A stretch of 64,000 bases of DNA, taken from contig CBDCPI010000015.1 in NCBI GenBank assembly GCA_965220245.1, positions 1-64,000 of the forward strand. Direction: 5' to 3'. Below, piece by piece: positions 1 to 8,357 of the stretch. The DNA comes from CBDCPI01 sp965220245 (GTDB taxonomy: Bacteria; Chloroflexota; Dehalococcoidia; Lucifugimonadales; UBA3495). How positions within the stretch are numbered: the stretch's first letter is position 1; every line of letters starts with the position of its first letter. The position numbers were made by a program, and so were the translations under genes. The notes beneath the pieces were generated by a model that had not been told where the DNA came from, did not search any database, and saw only the letters and a program-made list of their open reading frames with translations.

Positions 1-94
1 TGACGGTTGGGCGGCAAAGTGTCGTGGGAGATTAGCATCAGCATTGCGGATGTGGCTCTCAGTGAATTCTCCTCACCCCAGTCTGAACAGTTAC
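1..94. repeat. Miniature inverted-repeat element, family B, cut by window edge
   Basis: This is one end of the element also found at 22805-23031, 37611-37836 and 39536-39772. It ends with the shared terminal repeat CAGTCTGAACAGTTAC at 79-94. The inner part (TTGGGCGGCAAAGTGTCGTG and the following CTCAGTGAATTC region) is the reverse complement of the left part of the copy at 39536. No coding potential is seen. Confidence 0.8.
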
Positions 95-206
95 CAATGG
101 CTAATCGAGATTGTCTACTGGCCGGTTGCCGATTAAAATGCTTGTCTTGACCGCTCTGCCCCGGCCCTTCCCGTTGACAATCTCTCAGTCGAAAGGACGT
201 ATGGTT

Positions 207-1224
207 ATGAAAGTAGGCTTCTTTATCAACGCTCAGTACCTGCCCGAAGAGTCCATGCCTCAAAAAGATACAGGAGAGCGTGGAGTTGGTCCGGGCGGTG
301 CGGGACGCCGGTTTCGACATGGTCTGCGCCGGCCCAGCACTATTTGTCCGCCCCATTTCAAATGAGCGCCACTTTACCGCTGCTGGCCAGAATGGCGGCG
401 GAAGCCGGAGAGATGGAGATCGCGGCTACCGTGGTGTTGTTGCCTTTGCACAACCCGGTGGAGTTGGCCGAAAGCGTGGCCACCATGGGACGCCATTTGC
501 GGCGGCCGCTTCATCTTTGGTATTGGGCTCGGCTACCGGGACGAGGAGTATACCGCTTTCGGGGTGGACCGGGCCGACCGGGTGAAACGCATGGAAGAAT
601 CCTTGGAAGTGATGAAGCGATTATGGACCGAGGAAGAGGTGGAGTTTCAAGGTGCGTACTATCAGGTCCCCAAAAACTCGGCCAGCCACCCGTCCGGTGC
701 AAAGTCCTCATCCTCCCATTTGGGTGGCTGCCAACAACGATGTTGCTATCCGCCGCGCCGCCCGCTGGGGCTACCCTTGGATCATCAACCCTCACGCCAC
801 GGTACCGATGGTCGCCCAACAGTTCCAAGGCTACCTGGAAGCTTTGAAGCGGGCTGGTCAGCCGACTCCCGATGTCCTCCCGATGATGCGAGAGCTATAC
901 GTAGCCGAAGACCGGGAAACCGCCTACTTAGAAAGCCAACCGTACCTGGAGGGCAAGTACGCCGCCTACGCTTCCTGGGGTCAAGACAAAGCCCTGCCCG
1001 GCAACGAAAGCTTTTCGGTACCGTACCGGGACTTGGCCCGAGACCGTTTCTTGCTTGGCTCACCCGACGATGTGGCCCAAGAGATGTTAAGGTACCAGCA
1101 CGACTTGGGCGTCAACTACCTGATCTTCAGGATGCAGTGGCCCGGCATGGGTCTAGAGCAGGCCCTGAAGCAGGTCGAGCTCATGGGGCGGGAAGTGCTA
1201 CCCCGGGTCAAGTCCGCAGGTTGA
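207..1224 (+). pseudogene. LLM-class (luciferase-like) flavin oxidoreductase, multiply frameshifted
   Basis: The remains of a TIM-barrel, probably F420- or FMN-dependent, oxidoreductase. The start at 207 follows an AAGGAC ribosome site and encodes MKVGFFINAQYLPEE, a typical first beta strand. Recognisable family segments then continue in different frames: ELVRAVRDAGFDMVCAGP near 280-335, LPLLARMAAEAGEMEIA near 370-430, and a piece with RVKRMEESLEVMKRLW near 580-640. A long intact C-terminal half from about 670 to 1224 contains HPPIWVAANN and the SPDDVAQ motif. At least three frame changes are needed to join them, so no full-length product is expected from this sequence. Sequencing error in a low-coverage assembly is the alternative. 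It is one of three LLM-type genes in the first 38 kb. Confidence 0.8.
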
Positions 1225-1280
1225 CGCATCAAACGCGGCAAGTATAACCTAGCGTGTAGTATCCGCTGGCTTAAATCGGG

Positions 1281-1317
1281 GGAGTGGACAGTTTAGAAAC
1301 TTACTCACGTATCAGTA
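1281..1317. repeat. End fragment of miniature element family A
   Basis: The stretch ends in ACTCACGTATCAGTAA, preceded by ACAGTTTAGAAACTT. It is a close match to the right end of the element at 6936-7176 and, reverse-complemented, to the left end of the one at 22366-22785. The opposite end is not recognisable here, so this is a solo or decayed end. The rest of 1225-1445 shows no gene. Confidence 0.6.
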
Positions 1318-1402
1318 ATTTCTGGAGCCACCTACTGGACCGTAGTCCCGGAACGGTATCCAAACCCGAGAGGGAACCAATGTCTGGTCTAGCCGGTTAA
1401 CT

Positions 1403-1444
1403 CAGATGGTCCCGCCAGGAGATATAGGGGGCCGCCCCCATCTG
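1403..1444 (+). promoter_or_regulatory. Inverted repeat over the translation start region
   Basis: CAGATGG at 1403-1409 pairs with CCATCTG at 1438-1444, and GGGGGCCGCCCCC (1427-1439) is a second self-complementary stretch inside it. The hairpin sits immediately 5' of the GTG start at 1446 and encloses the only purine-rich ribosome-binding candidate (AGGAGA). It could limit translation of the Fe-S protein. This is inferred from sequence complementarity only. Confidence 0.35.
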
Positions 1445-1445
1445 G

Positions 1446-3446
1446 GTGGGTGTATACTTGGCCCTCATTGTATCTTTGGCAATCTCCGGGTACCTGTTTT
1501 ATTTTCGGGTGGTCCGGTTGGTGCGCCAAGGGAAAAGTGTCGCCCGTTTCGATCGCCCCTGGGAACGGCTGCGGGGCGCTCTGGTCATTGTCTTGGGCCA
1601 ACGCCGGGTCTTACAGCGAGTGCCGGCCAAGGACTGGGCCGGACTGGGCCACGCCACGATCTTTTGGGGGTTCCTGTCTTTCGCCCTTAGCTACTTGATT
1701 TTCATCTTCGGGGCCGCCGCTTGGGGCCACTTCCCCGAGAAGCTGCTTACCGAGAGCGGGGTCCGGGTCTACAGCCGTTACTTGGACATCTTGGCGGCAG
1801 TGCTGCTGGTGATGCTGGGGTGGGCGCTGCTTAGGCGCTGGGTGGTAAGGCCGCGAAGGCTCAGCTTCGACCTTACCCGAAACCCCGATTCGGTCGTCGT
1901 GGTGGCCTTGGTCGCTGGGCTAATGGTCTCGACCCTGCTGGTACACTCGTTCTACGTGGCCCAAGGTGGCTCGGGACCCGAGGCCGACGTGTACATCGGT
2001 AACGCTTTGGGCCAGTGGTTCAACGGGCTGGGATTGGGGGCCGGGGCCGCCAACGTCCTCCAAGGCGCTTTCTGGTGGATACACTTGGCGATCATCCTGG
2101 GCTTCGCCGTGTACATACCTTTCTCCAAGCACATGCACATGATGGCCGCCCCGCTCAACGCTTTCTTCCGCTCTCTGGAGCCCCGGGGGGCCCTGGCGCC
2201 CATCGACTTGGAGAACACCGAGCGCTTCGGCGCGGGCCGCGTCCAAGACTTCACTTGGAAACAACTCTTGGACGGGTATGCTTGCGCCGTGTGCGGCCGC
2301 TGCTCCGACGTGTGCCCGGCTAACAGCACCGGCAAGGTGCTTTCTCCCATGCACATCGTGGAGAACCTGAAGGACCACATGGTGACCATTGGCTATCAGG
2401 GACCCCGAGACCCGGAGCACGTCGAGCCTACCCCCCTCATCGGCGGGGCCATCTCCGAAGCCGCGATCTGGGACTGCGTCTCCTGCGGGGCCTGCATGGA
2501 AGAGTGCCCGGTGGTGGTGGAGCATGTGCCCACCATCATGGACCTACGCCGCAACCTGGTCTTGGAAGAGTCCAAGGTCCCCGATTCCGCGATGAACGCC
2601 TTGCTCAGCTTGGAGCAGCGAGGGCATCCTTGGCGGGGCACCCAATACTCCCGTACCCAGTGGGCGGAGGGCTTGGAAGTGCCCACGTTGGCGGACAAGC
2701 CGGAAGCCGAGGTCCTGTTCTGGGTTGGCTGCACCGGAGCCTTGGAGCAACGGAGCCAGTCCGTGGCTAGGTCGATGGCCCGAGTCCTAAAACGGGCCGG
2801 GGTGGACTTCGCGATCCTTGGCGACGAGGAAACCTGCTCCGGCGACCCGGCGCGCCGTATGGGAAACGAGTACCTCTTTCAGATTCTGGCCCAACAGAAT
2901 ATCGAGACCCTTACCCAATACGGCGTCAAGAAGATCGTCACCATCTGTCCCCACTGTTTCAACACCCTCAGTAACGAATATCCCCAGTTCGGGGGGAACT
3001 TCGAGGTGTTGCACTACAGCCAGTTCGTCAACGAATTGATTGGCCAAGGCAAGTTGACCCCGGTCAACACGGTCAACGCTACCGTCGCCTACCACGACTC
3101 CTGCTTCTTGGGACGGCACAACGGGATCTACGACCAGCCCCGCAACATCATCAAGGCCATTCCGGGGCTTACCTTGGTGGAGATGGAGCCCAGGTGCCGA
3201 CAAAGAGCCTTTTGTTGCGGCGCCGGGGGGGGCCACATGTGGGTGGAAGAAAGCCAGGGCACCCGGATAAACCACGCCCGCACCGAGCACTTCTTGGAGA
3301 CCCAGGCCGACACCGTCGGCGTCTCCTGCCCCTATTGCTTGCAAATGCTAAGCGAGGGCATCCAAGCCAAGGGGCTGGAAGGAGAAAAGAGCGCCCGAGA
3401 CATCCTTGAAATCTTAGACGATAGTCTGGGAGATACTGGACGATAG
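1446..3446 (+). CDS. Membrane-anchored HdrD/GlpC-like (Fe-S)-binding oxidoreductase
   Basis: A 666-residue fusion. Residues 1-230 hold about five hydrophobic segments resembling the gamma (cytochrome b-type) subunit of nitrate reductase. Two ferredoxin-type 4Fe-4S motifs follow: CAVCGRCSDVCP near residue 279 and CVSCGACMEECP near 344. Two cysteine-rich CCG domains follow, with WVGCTG and TICPHC (about 428-505), then YHDSC, FCCGAGGGH and SCPYC (about 549-630). Family knowledge: such proteins pass electrons between the quinone pool and soluble carriers, often electron-transfer flavoprotein from acyl-CoA dehydrogenases. That role fits the fatty-acid or CoA-type catabolic genes in this window but is inferred. 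The start is a GTG with no strong ribosome site. The CCG domains are related to the interrupted HdrB-like protein at 41.8-43.9 kb. Confidence 0.9.
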   Translation: MGVYLALIVSLAISGYLFYFRVVRLVRQGKSVARFDRPWERLRGALVIVLGQRRVLQRVPAKDWAGLGHATIFWGFLSFALSYLIFIFGAAAWGHFPEKLLTESGVRVYSRYLDILAAVLLVMLGWALLRRWVVRPRRLSFDLTRNPDSVVVVALVAGLMVSTLLVHSFYVAQGGSGPEADVYIGNALGQWFNGLGLGAGAANVLQGAFWWIHLAIILGFAVYIPFSKHMHMMAAPLNAFFRSLEPRGALAPIDLENTERFGAGRVQDFTWKQLLDGYACAVCGRCSDVCPANSTGKVLSPMHIVENLKDHMVTIGYQGPRDPEHVEPTPLIGGAISEAAIWDCVSCGACMEECPVVVEHVPTIMDLRRNLVLEESKVPDSAMNALLSLEQRGHPWRGTQYSRTQWAEGLEVPTLADKPEAEVLFWVGCTGALEQRSQSVARSMARVLKRAGVDFAILGDEETCSGDPARRMGNEYLFQILAQQNIETLTQYGVKKIVTICPHCFNTLSNEYPQFGGNFEVLHYSQFVNELIGQGKLTPVNTVNATVAYHDSCFLGRHNGIYDQPRNIIKAIPGLTLVEMEPRCRQRAFCCGAGGGHMWVEESQGTRINHARTEHFLETQADTVGVSCPYCLQMLSEGIQAKGLEGEKSARDILEILDDSLGDTGR

Positions 3447-3517
3447 TCTGGCATAGCCTTCGCCAACTCCTCAACCCCGGCCTACCAGCCGAATAATAAA
3501 CTACGAGGTAATTAGTG

Positions 3518-3769
3518 ATGCCTGGCAACGACGTGACCGTGGTCCAGCTTTGCGGCCGGTGCAATGCCCAACTAGGGAGCTTTGACATCAAGAAAGACAA
3601 CCTGATGTTGACCACTAAATCAACAATATGGTGTCCTCAATGCGGGCAAGACACCCAAGAAGTGCGAGACCTTGCCGGACGCTTGGACGCCATCAAGCAG
3701 GAAACCGCAAGCTATCCCAAAGCCGTGCCCGCCGTCCCATTCCCTGCCCAGTTAACTCAGGAGCGGTAA
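3518..3769 (+). CDS. Small zinc-ribbon-like hypothetical protein
   Basis: An 83-residue protein with two CxxC pairs, LCGRCN near residue 12 and WCPQCG near residue 42, spaced as in a zinc ribbon. A hydrophilic tail rich in proline and alanine follows. The ATG at 3518 is preferred over the GTG at 3515 because ACGAGGT lies about ten bases upstream. It ends 15 bases before the hydrolase gene, so the two are probably cotranscribed. Its function is unknown; binding to a metal or nucleic acid is a guess from the cysteine pairs. Confidence 0.6.
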   Translation: MPGNDVTVVQLCGRCNAQLGSFDIKKDNLMLTTKSTIWCPQCGQDTQEVRDLAGRLDAIKQETASYPKAVPAVPFPAQLTQER

Positions 3770-3783
3770 GCTTTAGCCAGTCA

Positions 3784-4578
3784 ATGATCCCCGCCATCAT
3801 CTGGAAGTACTTCGAAAAGAGGTACGTATTTTTCCCTACCTCTGATGTCGAGTTCACCCCGGACGACGTGGGAGTCGCCTACCAGGAAGTGTTCTTCCCC
3901 ACCGAGACCGGGTTGAAGTTGCACGGTTGGTACATCCCCGGTCCCGGCGATTTCACTTGGCTCTGGTTTCACGGCAACGGGGGCAATATCGGGCATCGGG
4001 TCACCGAGTTGGCGTTGCTGCACCAAAGGTTGGGGATAAGCATCTTAATTTTCGACTACCGGGGGTTTGGCCGGAGCGAAGGCCTCCCCTCGGAGCAGGG
4101 CACCTACCAAGACGCTCGGGCCGCCTTGGCCTACCTACGGCAGCAGCACGGGCTGGCTCCCGATGCCATTGTCTACTTCGGCCATTCCTTGGGCACTGCC
4201 GTAGCGTTGGAACTGGCGGCCTCCGAGAGTCCTGCCGGTCTGGTATTGGTTTCGCCCTTCGCGTCGATCAGCGAGATGTCTCGCCTAGTCTTTCCGCGGT
4301 TACCCTCGGCTTGGCTGGTGCGAAACAAGTACAACTCCCTGGCCCGCGTTGCCAAGGTACAGTGCCCCGTCCTTATCCTGCACGGGGAGCTAGACGAAAC
4401 CGTACCCATTGCTCAAGGGAGAAAGCTGTTCGACCACGCGAACCCGCCCAAGCGCTTTCAAGCGTTGCCCTGGGCCGCGCATAACGACACTTTCGAGCAG
4501 GGAGGAGAGGACTACTGGGAGGCCTTCCAGGAGTTCCTTGAGCTTTTAGGGAAGTCCCGGCGCATCCCAGATCATTGA
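3784..4578 (+). CDS. Alpha/beta hydrolase (BEM46/YqkD-like)
   Basis: A 264-residue serine hydrolase of the Bem46/DUF1749-like group. The oxyanion motif FHGNGGN, the nucleophile elbow GHSLG, the acid region GELDETVP and the terminal histidine in AAHNDT occur in the expected order. The N-terminus MIPAIIWKYFEK looks like a short hydrophobic anchor, common in this family. The ATG at 3784 is chosen because residues encoded upstream are not conserved-looking and belong to the overlap with the preceding zinc-ribbon gene. The substrate cannot be predicted; esterase or lipase-type activity is the family norm. Confidence 0.85.
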   Translation: MIPAIIWKYFEKRYVFFPTSDVEFTPDDVGVAYQEVFFPTETGLKLHGWYIPGPGDFTWLWFHGNGGNIGHRVTELALLHQRLGISILIFDYRGFGRSEGLPSEQGTYQDARAALAYLRQQHGLAPDAIVYFGHSLGTAVALELAASESPAGLVLVSPFASISEMSRLVFPRLPSAWLVRNKYNSLARVAKVQCPVLILHGELDETVPIAQGRKLFDHANPPKRFQALPWAAHNDTFEQGGEDYWEAFQEFLELLGKSRRIPDH

Positions 4579-4638
4579 CATGCCCACCCCGCCACCATAT
4601 TATTCTCAGCATTCTGCAAAAAACTGGGAGGTGGCCTG

Positions 4639-4902
4639 GTGACGACATCGAAAAAACTGGAGTTGGAAATCCTTTATTGCCAGGATTGACGCCACGCTTT
4701 GCGCGCTGCCTGGATGGCAGGCGAAGCACTGAGCCGAGCGGATGAACACATTGCCAGCTTTAAGCTAACGCCGGGGCCCCACGGCAAATTTGACGTAATA
4801 GTCGACGGCGAGGTGATCGCCGAGCACCGTCACGAACCCAATGCCCACATCTTCCCCGACCTTCAAGACCTGATGGGGGCCATTAACGCCCGCATCGGCT
4901 GA
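4639..4902 (+). CDS. SelW/Rdx-family selenoprotein with in-frame UGA (CxxU)
   Basis: The GTG at 4639 sits seven bases after a strong GGGAGG ribosome site (4626-4631). The frame reads MTTSKKLELEILYCQD, then TGA at 4687-4689, then RHALRAAWMAGEALS and on to a stop at 4900-4902, 87 residues in all. In the SelT/SelW/SelH (Rdx) family the beta strand before the redox motif ends in YC, and the motif is CxxC or CxxU followed by a helix of the RAAWMA type. Here the UGA falls exactly at the second redox position, giving C-Q-D-U. The downstream body (KLTPGPHGKFDVIVDGE, then a C-terminal helix) matches the short thioredoxin-like fold. Without readthrough the product would be 16 residues. The alternative is a Cys-to-stop mutation, but the intact frame, good ribosome site and exact position favour selenocysteine. 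The sel genes are not in this window. Confidence 0.8.
4690..4730 (+). promoter_or_regulatory. Candidate bacterial SECIS hairpin
   Basis: Directly 3' of the in-frame TGA, GCCTG (4708-4712) can pair with CAGGC (4718-4722) around a GATGG loop. An alternative register pairs CTGCC with GGCAG. The loop begins 24 bases after the TGA and contains guanines. Bacterial SECIS elements are small coding-region hairpins at about this distance, with a G in the apical loop. The assignment is from inspection only. Confidence 0.5.
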
Positions 4903-4974
4903 ACTCGCCTTGGGCCATAGGATGAGGGAAAATGTTTCCCATAAGCCAAGTTGCCATGTCTGGACTTTGGGGGT

Positions 4975-5036
4975 ACGTCCCTCACCCTAGCCCTCTCCCG
5001 CGGGAGAGGGAACTTTGCACACACCTTCTTAGACTT
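4975..5036. repeat. Family D repeat fragment
   Basis: Carries the block CCTCACCCTAGCCCTCTCCC, a GGGAGAGGG palindrome partner and the end CTTTGCACACACCTTCTTAGA. The same block recurs at 33130, 41662, 52003, 60630 and 62904. It supplies the stop codon of the small minus-strand gene ending at 5029. Confidence 0.7.
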
Positions 5037-5226
5037 GTTCCGCGTAGTCCAGGTTGTGCAAATACTTACTGCCTTCGCCGGCGCCCTCTATGATTACAAC
5101 CTCATGGACGTGCAGGTCTTCGACGCTGTCTATTGCCTGAGTCACCCCGGTAGTTTCCACAATCAGCCCGGCTCGGGTCTTGAACTTCAGCCCGGCCTCG
5201 ATACTACTCATCTCCGCGTAAGCCAA
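5029..5226 (-). CDS. Small hypothetical protein (65 aa)
   Basis: A 65-residue acidic soluble protein (MAYAEMSSIEAGLKFKTRAG...). It has no membrane segment and no motif that I recognise. The middle part (LIVETTGVTQAIDSVEDLHV) alternates hydrophobic and charged residues as in a small beta-sheet domain. Its last residue and stop codon lie within a family D repeat, so the C-terminus may have been altered by insertion. There is an AACGGAGGAAAGTC ribosome region just upstream of the ATG. Its function is unknown. Confidence 0.5.
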   Translation of the reverse strand: MAYAEMSSIEAGLKFKTRAGLIVETTGVTQAIDSVEDLHVHEVVIIEGAGEGSKYLHNLDYAEQV

Positions 5227-5368
5227 ATGACTTTCCTCCGTTAGTTTGGTCCCTAGTCAGGACGCTGTTTGTTGCTCCAAATGGCTAGCCCGTGGACAAG
5301 GTCTTTGGACTACGCCCAGCAGTCTACAAAGCTAGGTTGCCCTAGTCAAGCCTCCGGCTGCTGGCATA

Positions 5369-5523
5369 GGGTATTTCAATTGTCATTCTGAAGGAGCCCT
5401 TCGACTTTGCTCAGGATAAACTCAGCGACTGAAGAATCTAAAGGCTTGGCCCGGAACCAACCTTGGCTTGCCGGGGGAATTTTAGACCGCTCACTCCGTT
5501 CGGGGTGACAATTGAAAGACCCT
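5369..5523. repeat. Miniature inverted-repeat element, family C
   Basis: Begins with AGGGTATTTCAATTGTCA and ends with TGACAATTGAAAGACCCT, forming inverted termini. The inside carries the usual CTGAAGAATCTAAAGG and AATTTTAGACCGCTC blocks seen in the copies at 25931, 36341 and 39785. The remaining parts of 5227-5625 show no gene. Confidence 0.75.
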
Positions 5524-5625
5524 GTACTGGGCGGCAAACGCGGTTGCCCGGAATGTCGATTGCCGTTAGAATGGCGTCGAATCCCACCGCCAACATCAAC
5601 TCATTAGCCGTTATAAGGAGTGAGC

Positions 5626-6816
5626 ATGGAATTCTCGCTGGCATATGAAATGCAGCGGCCAACCCTAGACGACCACGCCGTTATTGAGGAGACGATTGAG
5701 CAGTGCATCCTTGCCGACGAGATGGGGTTTGACTCCGTGTGGTTCGTCGAGCACCACTTTCTGACCACCTTTTCGATGTCCCCGTGCCCCGAGGTAGTGC
5801 TTACCGCCATCGCGGCGCAGACCAAGCGCATTCGCCTTGGCTTCGGCGTGGTAATCCTTCCCTACCATCATCCGGTCCGGGTCGCCGAACGAATTGCGAT
5901 GCTAGACCACATCTCCCACGGTAGAGTGGACTTCGGCACGGGCCGCTCGGCCCCCTACGAACAGACCGGGATGGGAATCGATCCCCGCCTGACCCGCGAT
6001 ATGTGGGAAGAGTCGCTGACGATGATCCCGAAGATCTGGGAGCAAGGGACCTTCGAATGGGAGGGCCGTTTCTGGAACGTGCCGCCTCGAGAAGTCTTGC
6101 CCAAGCCTTACCAGAAGCCTCACCCACCCATCTGGGTAGCGGCTTTGCAACCGGCCACCTACGAGCTGGCGGCCCAGAAAGGCATTGGCGCCATGGCCCT
6201 AGGGGTCAACGCCCCCTCGGTGTTGGAACCCTACATCAAGGCCTATCGAGAGAACATCCAAACCGCCGAACCGGTGGGCCAAGTAGTCAACAACAAGTGG
6301 CTAAGTTCCTGCTTCGGGTACTGTGGAGAAGACAACCGGGAGGCCCGCGAACTGAGCGCCAGGTCCCTCAAGACCTTCTTTGGTCCCGGCCGGCCCTACG
6401 TTCAGGACCAGAAGGACGTGTACGCCCGTCTTCTGGACCAGTGGGGCGGCGTCCCGGAACACTTGGCCCAGAACTTCTCCCGGTACATCAACGTCGAGGC
6501 CACGGTTGAAGGGAGCAACGGCGGCTCAGCACCAGGCCTGGACCTGTCCGGGGGCAGCGCGCTGGCCCAGCGCATTTGGGAGGAGTTCGACGCCGACACC
6601 ATGGCCGACCGGGGCATCATCGTCGCCGGCGACCCAGCCAGTTGCATCGATGCTATCAAGCTGCACGAAGTCACCGGGGTGGACCAAATACAGTTCTTGA
6701 TGGCCACCGAGACCATTGGCCACCCGGAGGTGATGAAGTCCATCGAGATGTTCGGCAAGCACGTGATCCCCGCTTTCAAGAAAACCGAAGAGCAAGCAGC
6801 CGCGCCCGACGTGTAG
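5626..6816 (+). CDS. LLM-class flavin-dependent oxidoreductase
   Basis: A 396-residue protein of the bacterial luciferase-like superfamily. The start at 5626 lies five bases after AAGGAG, and a GTG at 5620 overlapping that site is rejected. Family features are MEFSLAYEMQRP at the first strand, SVWFVEHHF near residue 38, RIRLGFGVVILPYHHP near 65-85, RVDFGTGRS near 100, KPHPPIWVAA near 165 and a C-terminal segment ending in helices. These enzymes use reduced FMN or F420 to oxygenate aliphatic substrates. The substrate cannot be read from sequence. Expansion of this family is typical of SAR202-like Chloroflexota, and two more members lie at 207 (broken) and 36573. Confidence 0.9.
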   Translation: MEFSLAYEMQRPTLDDHAVIEETIEQCILADEMGFDSVWFVEHHFLTTFSMSPCPEVVLTAIAAQTKRIRLGFGVVILPYHHPVRVAERIAMLDHISHGRVDFGTGRSAPYEQTGMGIDPRLTRDMWEESLTMIPKIWEQGTFEWEGRFWNVPPREVLPKPYQKPHPPIWVAALQPATYELAAQKGIGAMALGVNAPSVLEPYIKAYRENIQTAEPVGQVVNNKWLSSCFGYCGEDNREARELSARSLKTFFGPGRPYVQDQKDVYARLLDQWGGVPEHLAQNFSRYINVEATVEGSNGGSAPGLDLSGGSALAQRIWEEFDADTMADRGIIVAGDPASCIDAIKLHEVTGVDQIQFLMATETIGHPEVMKSIEMFGKHVIPAFKKTEEQAAAPDV

Positions 6817-6935
6817 CAACTCGGCCCCTTTTCCTGGAGAACTTCCCAAATACGCGCGAGTTTCGAGGCTAGCCCAGTCTTTAGAACGCGGTATCATTAG
6901 ATAGTGGTACCGCGTTCGGCTTCTATACCATCCTT

Positions 6936-7176
6936 TTACTGATGCGTGAACAATTACCTAAACCGGCCCTCGTCTTTCCTGCCCCGTATCTAGTACGGGG
7001 CAGGCTTTGAGCCGGAATCCAGAAATTCTGAGAACAAAGAACCCTTCGACAAGCCCTTCGACCGTGCTCAGGAGAGCCTCAGGACAGGCGTAGCTAGCGG
7101 AGAACGGTCCTGGATTCCGGCCTTCGCCGGAAAGACGGGGAGGGGACAGATTAGAAACTTATTCACGCATCAATAA
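6936..7176. repeat. Miniature inverted-repeat element, family A
   Basis: A 241-bp element bounded by TTACTGATGCGTGAA (6936-6950) and TTCACGCATCAATAA (7162-7176), which are near-perfect inverted repeats. Next to the termini lie CAATTACCTAAACC on one side and CAGATTAGAAACTT on the other, so the two ends can be told apart. The interior is made of shared GGAATCCAGAA and CCTTCGACAAGC blocks. It fills most of the 6817-7246 gap, and no gene is seen there. Confidence 0.8.
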
Positions 7177-7246
7177 AGCAGGAATCGCCCGGTACTACTA
7201 CCGCGATGGCCTAATTTTGGTACTAAGCAACGGGCCAAGGATGGGA

Positions 7247-8179
7247 ATGACGAGACAACCCCTTAGCGTCATCACCGGCGCCTTCGGCTATACCGGTAAA
7301 TACATCGCCCGTCGTTTGCTGGACCGGGGCGCGCCGGTCAGGACCCTCACCAGAAGCGCCTCCTCCGGCAGCCCCTTCGGCGACCGCGTGGAGGCCCGGT
7401 CTCTGGATTTCGGCGATTTCGGTCAACTGGTGGCGAACCTACAGGGATGCAAAATCCTGTACAACACTTACTGGATACGCTTTGCCCGCGGCCCTTTGGA
7501 CCATAACGTCGCCGTGGAGAATTCCAGGATTCTGATACGGGCGGCAGTGGCGGCCGGAGTCCGACGCTTGATGCACATCAGCATCACCAACGCTTCGGAG
7601 GCGTCTCCGCTCCCCTACTTCCGGGGAAAGGGACTGGTGGAACAGGCCATCCGCGATTCCGGTCTTTCCTACGCCATCATCCGTCCGACAGTGCTTTTCA
7701 GCAACGAAGACGTCCTCATCAACAACATCGCTTGGTTTCTCCGGCGGTCCCCTCTATTCCCCATCGCCGGTCCGGGCGACTACCTCATCCAACCGGTGTT
7801 TGTTGACGACGTGGCAAAGTTGGCGGTGGAGGCCGGCGCCAAGGACGATAACACGGTTTTGGACGCCGTGGGCCCCGAGGTGTTCAGGTTCGATGAGTTG
7901 GTGCGGCTCATCGGCAGACGGGTGGGAGCCAAGGCCCGTTTGGTTCACGTCCCACCGGAGGTGGCGTTGGCGGCTGCCAGGGTGGCCGGGTTGATGCTGC
8001 GGGACGTGGTGTTAACCAGAGACGAGCTGGACGGGTTGATGGCGGATAATCTGGTCTCAGCCGGTCCCCCAACCGCTCCCACTTCCTTCAGCCGTTGGGT
8101 CGAAGCCGATGGAGCCGCCTTGGGCAAACGGTATGCGTCGGAGCTGGCGCGCCATTACGGTCCACGAGTTCCGAATTGA
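7247..8179 (+). CDS. NAD(P)-binding epimerase-like protein (NmrA/NDUFA9-like SDR)
   Basis: An atypical or extended short-chain dehydrogenase of about 310 residues. GAFGYTGKYIARRLL near residue 10 is the GxxGxxG dinucleotide-binding turn. LDFGDFGQLVANLQGC and LMHISITNASE follow, then YFRGKGLVEQAIRDSGLSY, where the usual YxxxK is changed to FRGKG. IIRPTVLFS and QPVFVDDVAKL complete the family pattern. This pattern fits NmrA or complex I 39-kDa-subunit-like proteins, which bind NAD(P)H and are often chaperones or sensors. The ATG at 7247 has AAGGA five bases upstream; a longer start at 7241 is possible. It stands alone between a repeat and sppA. Confidence 0.8.
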   Translation: MTRQPLSVITGAFGYTGKYIARRLLDRGAPVRTLTRSASSGSPFGDRVEARSLDFGDFGQLVANLQGCKILYNTYWIRFARGPLDHNVAVENSRILIRAAVAAGVRRLMHISITNASEASPLPYFRGKGLVEQAIRDSGLSYAIIRPTVLFSNEDVLINNIAWFLRRSPLFPIAGPGDYLIQPVFVDDVAKLAVEAGAKDDNTVLDAVGPEVFRFDELVRLIGRRVGAKARLVHVPPEVALAAARVAGLMLRDVVLTRDELDGLMADNLVSAGPPTAPTSFSRWVEADGAALGKRYASELARHYGPRVPN

Positions 8180-8357
8180 GGCGAAGAGTCAGGGTCTCGG
8201 GTGGTTAGGGGGCTAATGCCGGTTGATGGGCCCAAGGGTACTGCCCAAAGTCGCTGGCCAAGGCTGCTGAAACGAAGATACGGTACAATTAAGCTGGTAA
8301 GCTGAGTAGGATCGGCAAAGGACTTGACGGGCGACGCTTGGTCTGAGGGGAGGCGAC

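Noticed and set aside
4699..4902. A 67-residue protein starting at the ATG after the TGA
   Set aside because: It would lack the family's first strand and redox motif and has no ribosome site; the GTG start at 4639 with UGA as Sec explains the data better.
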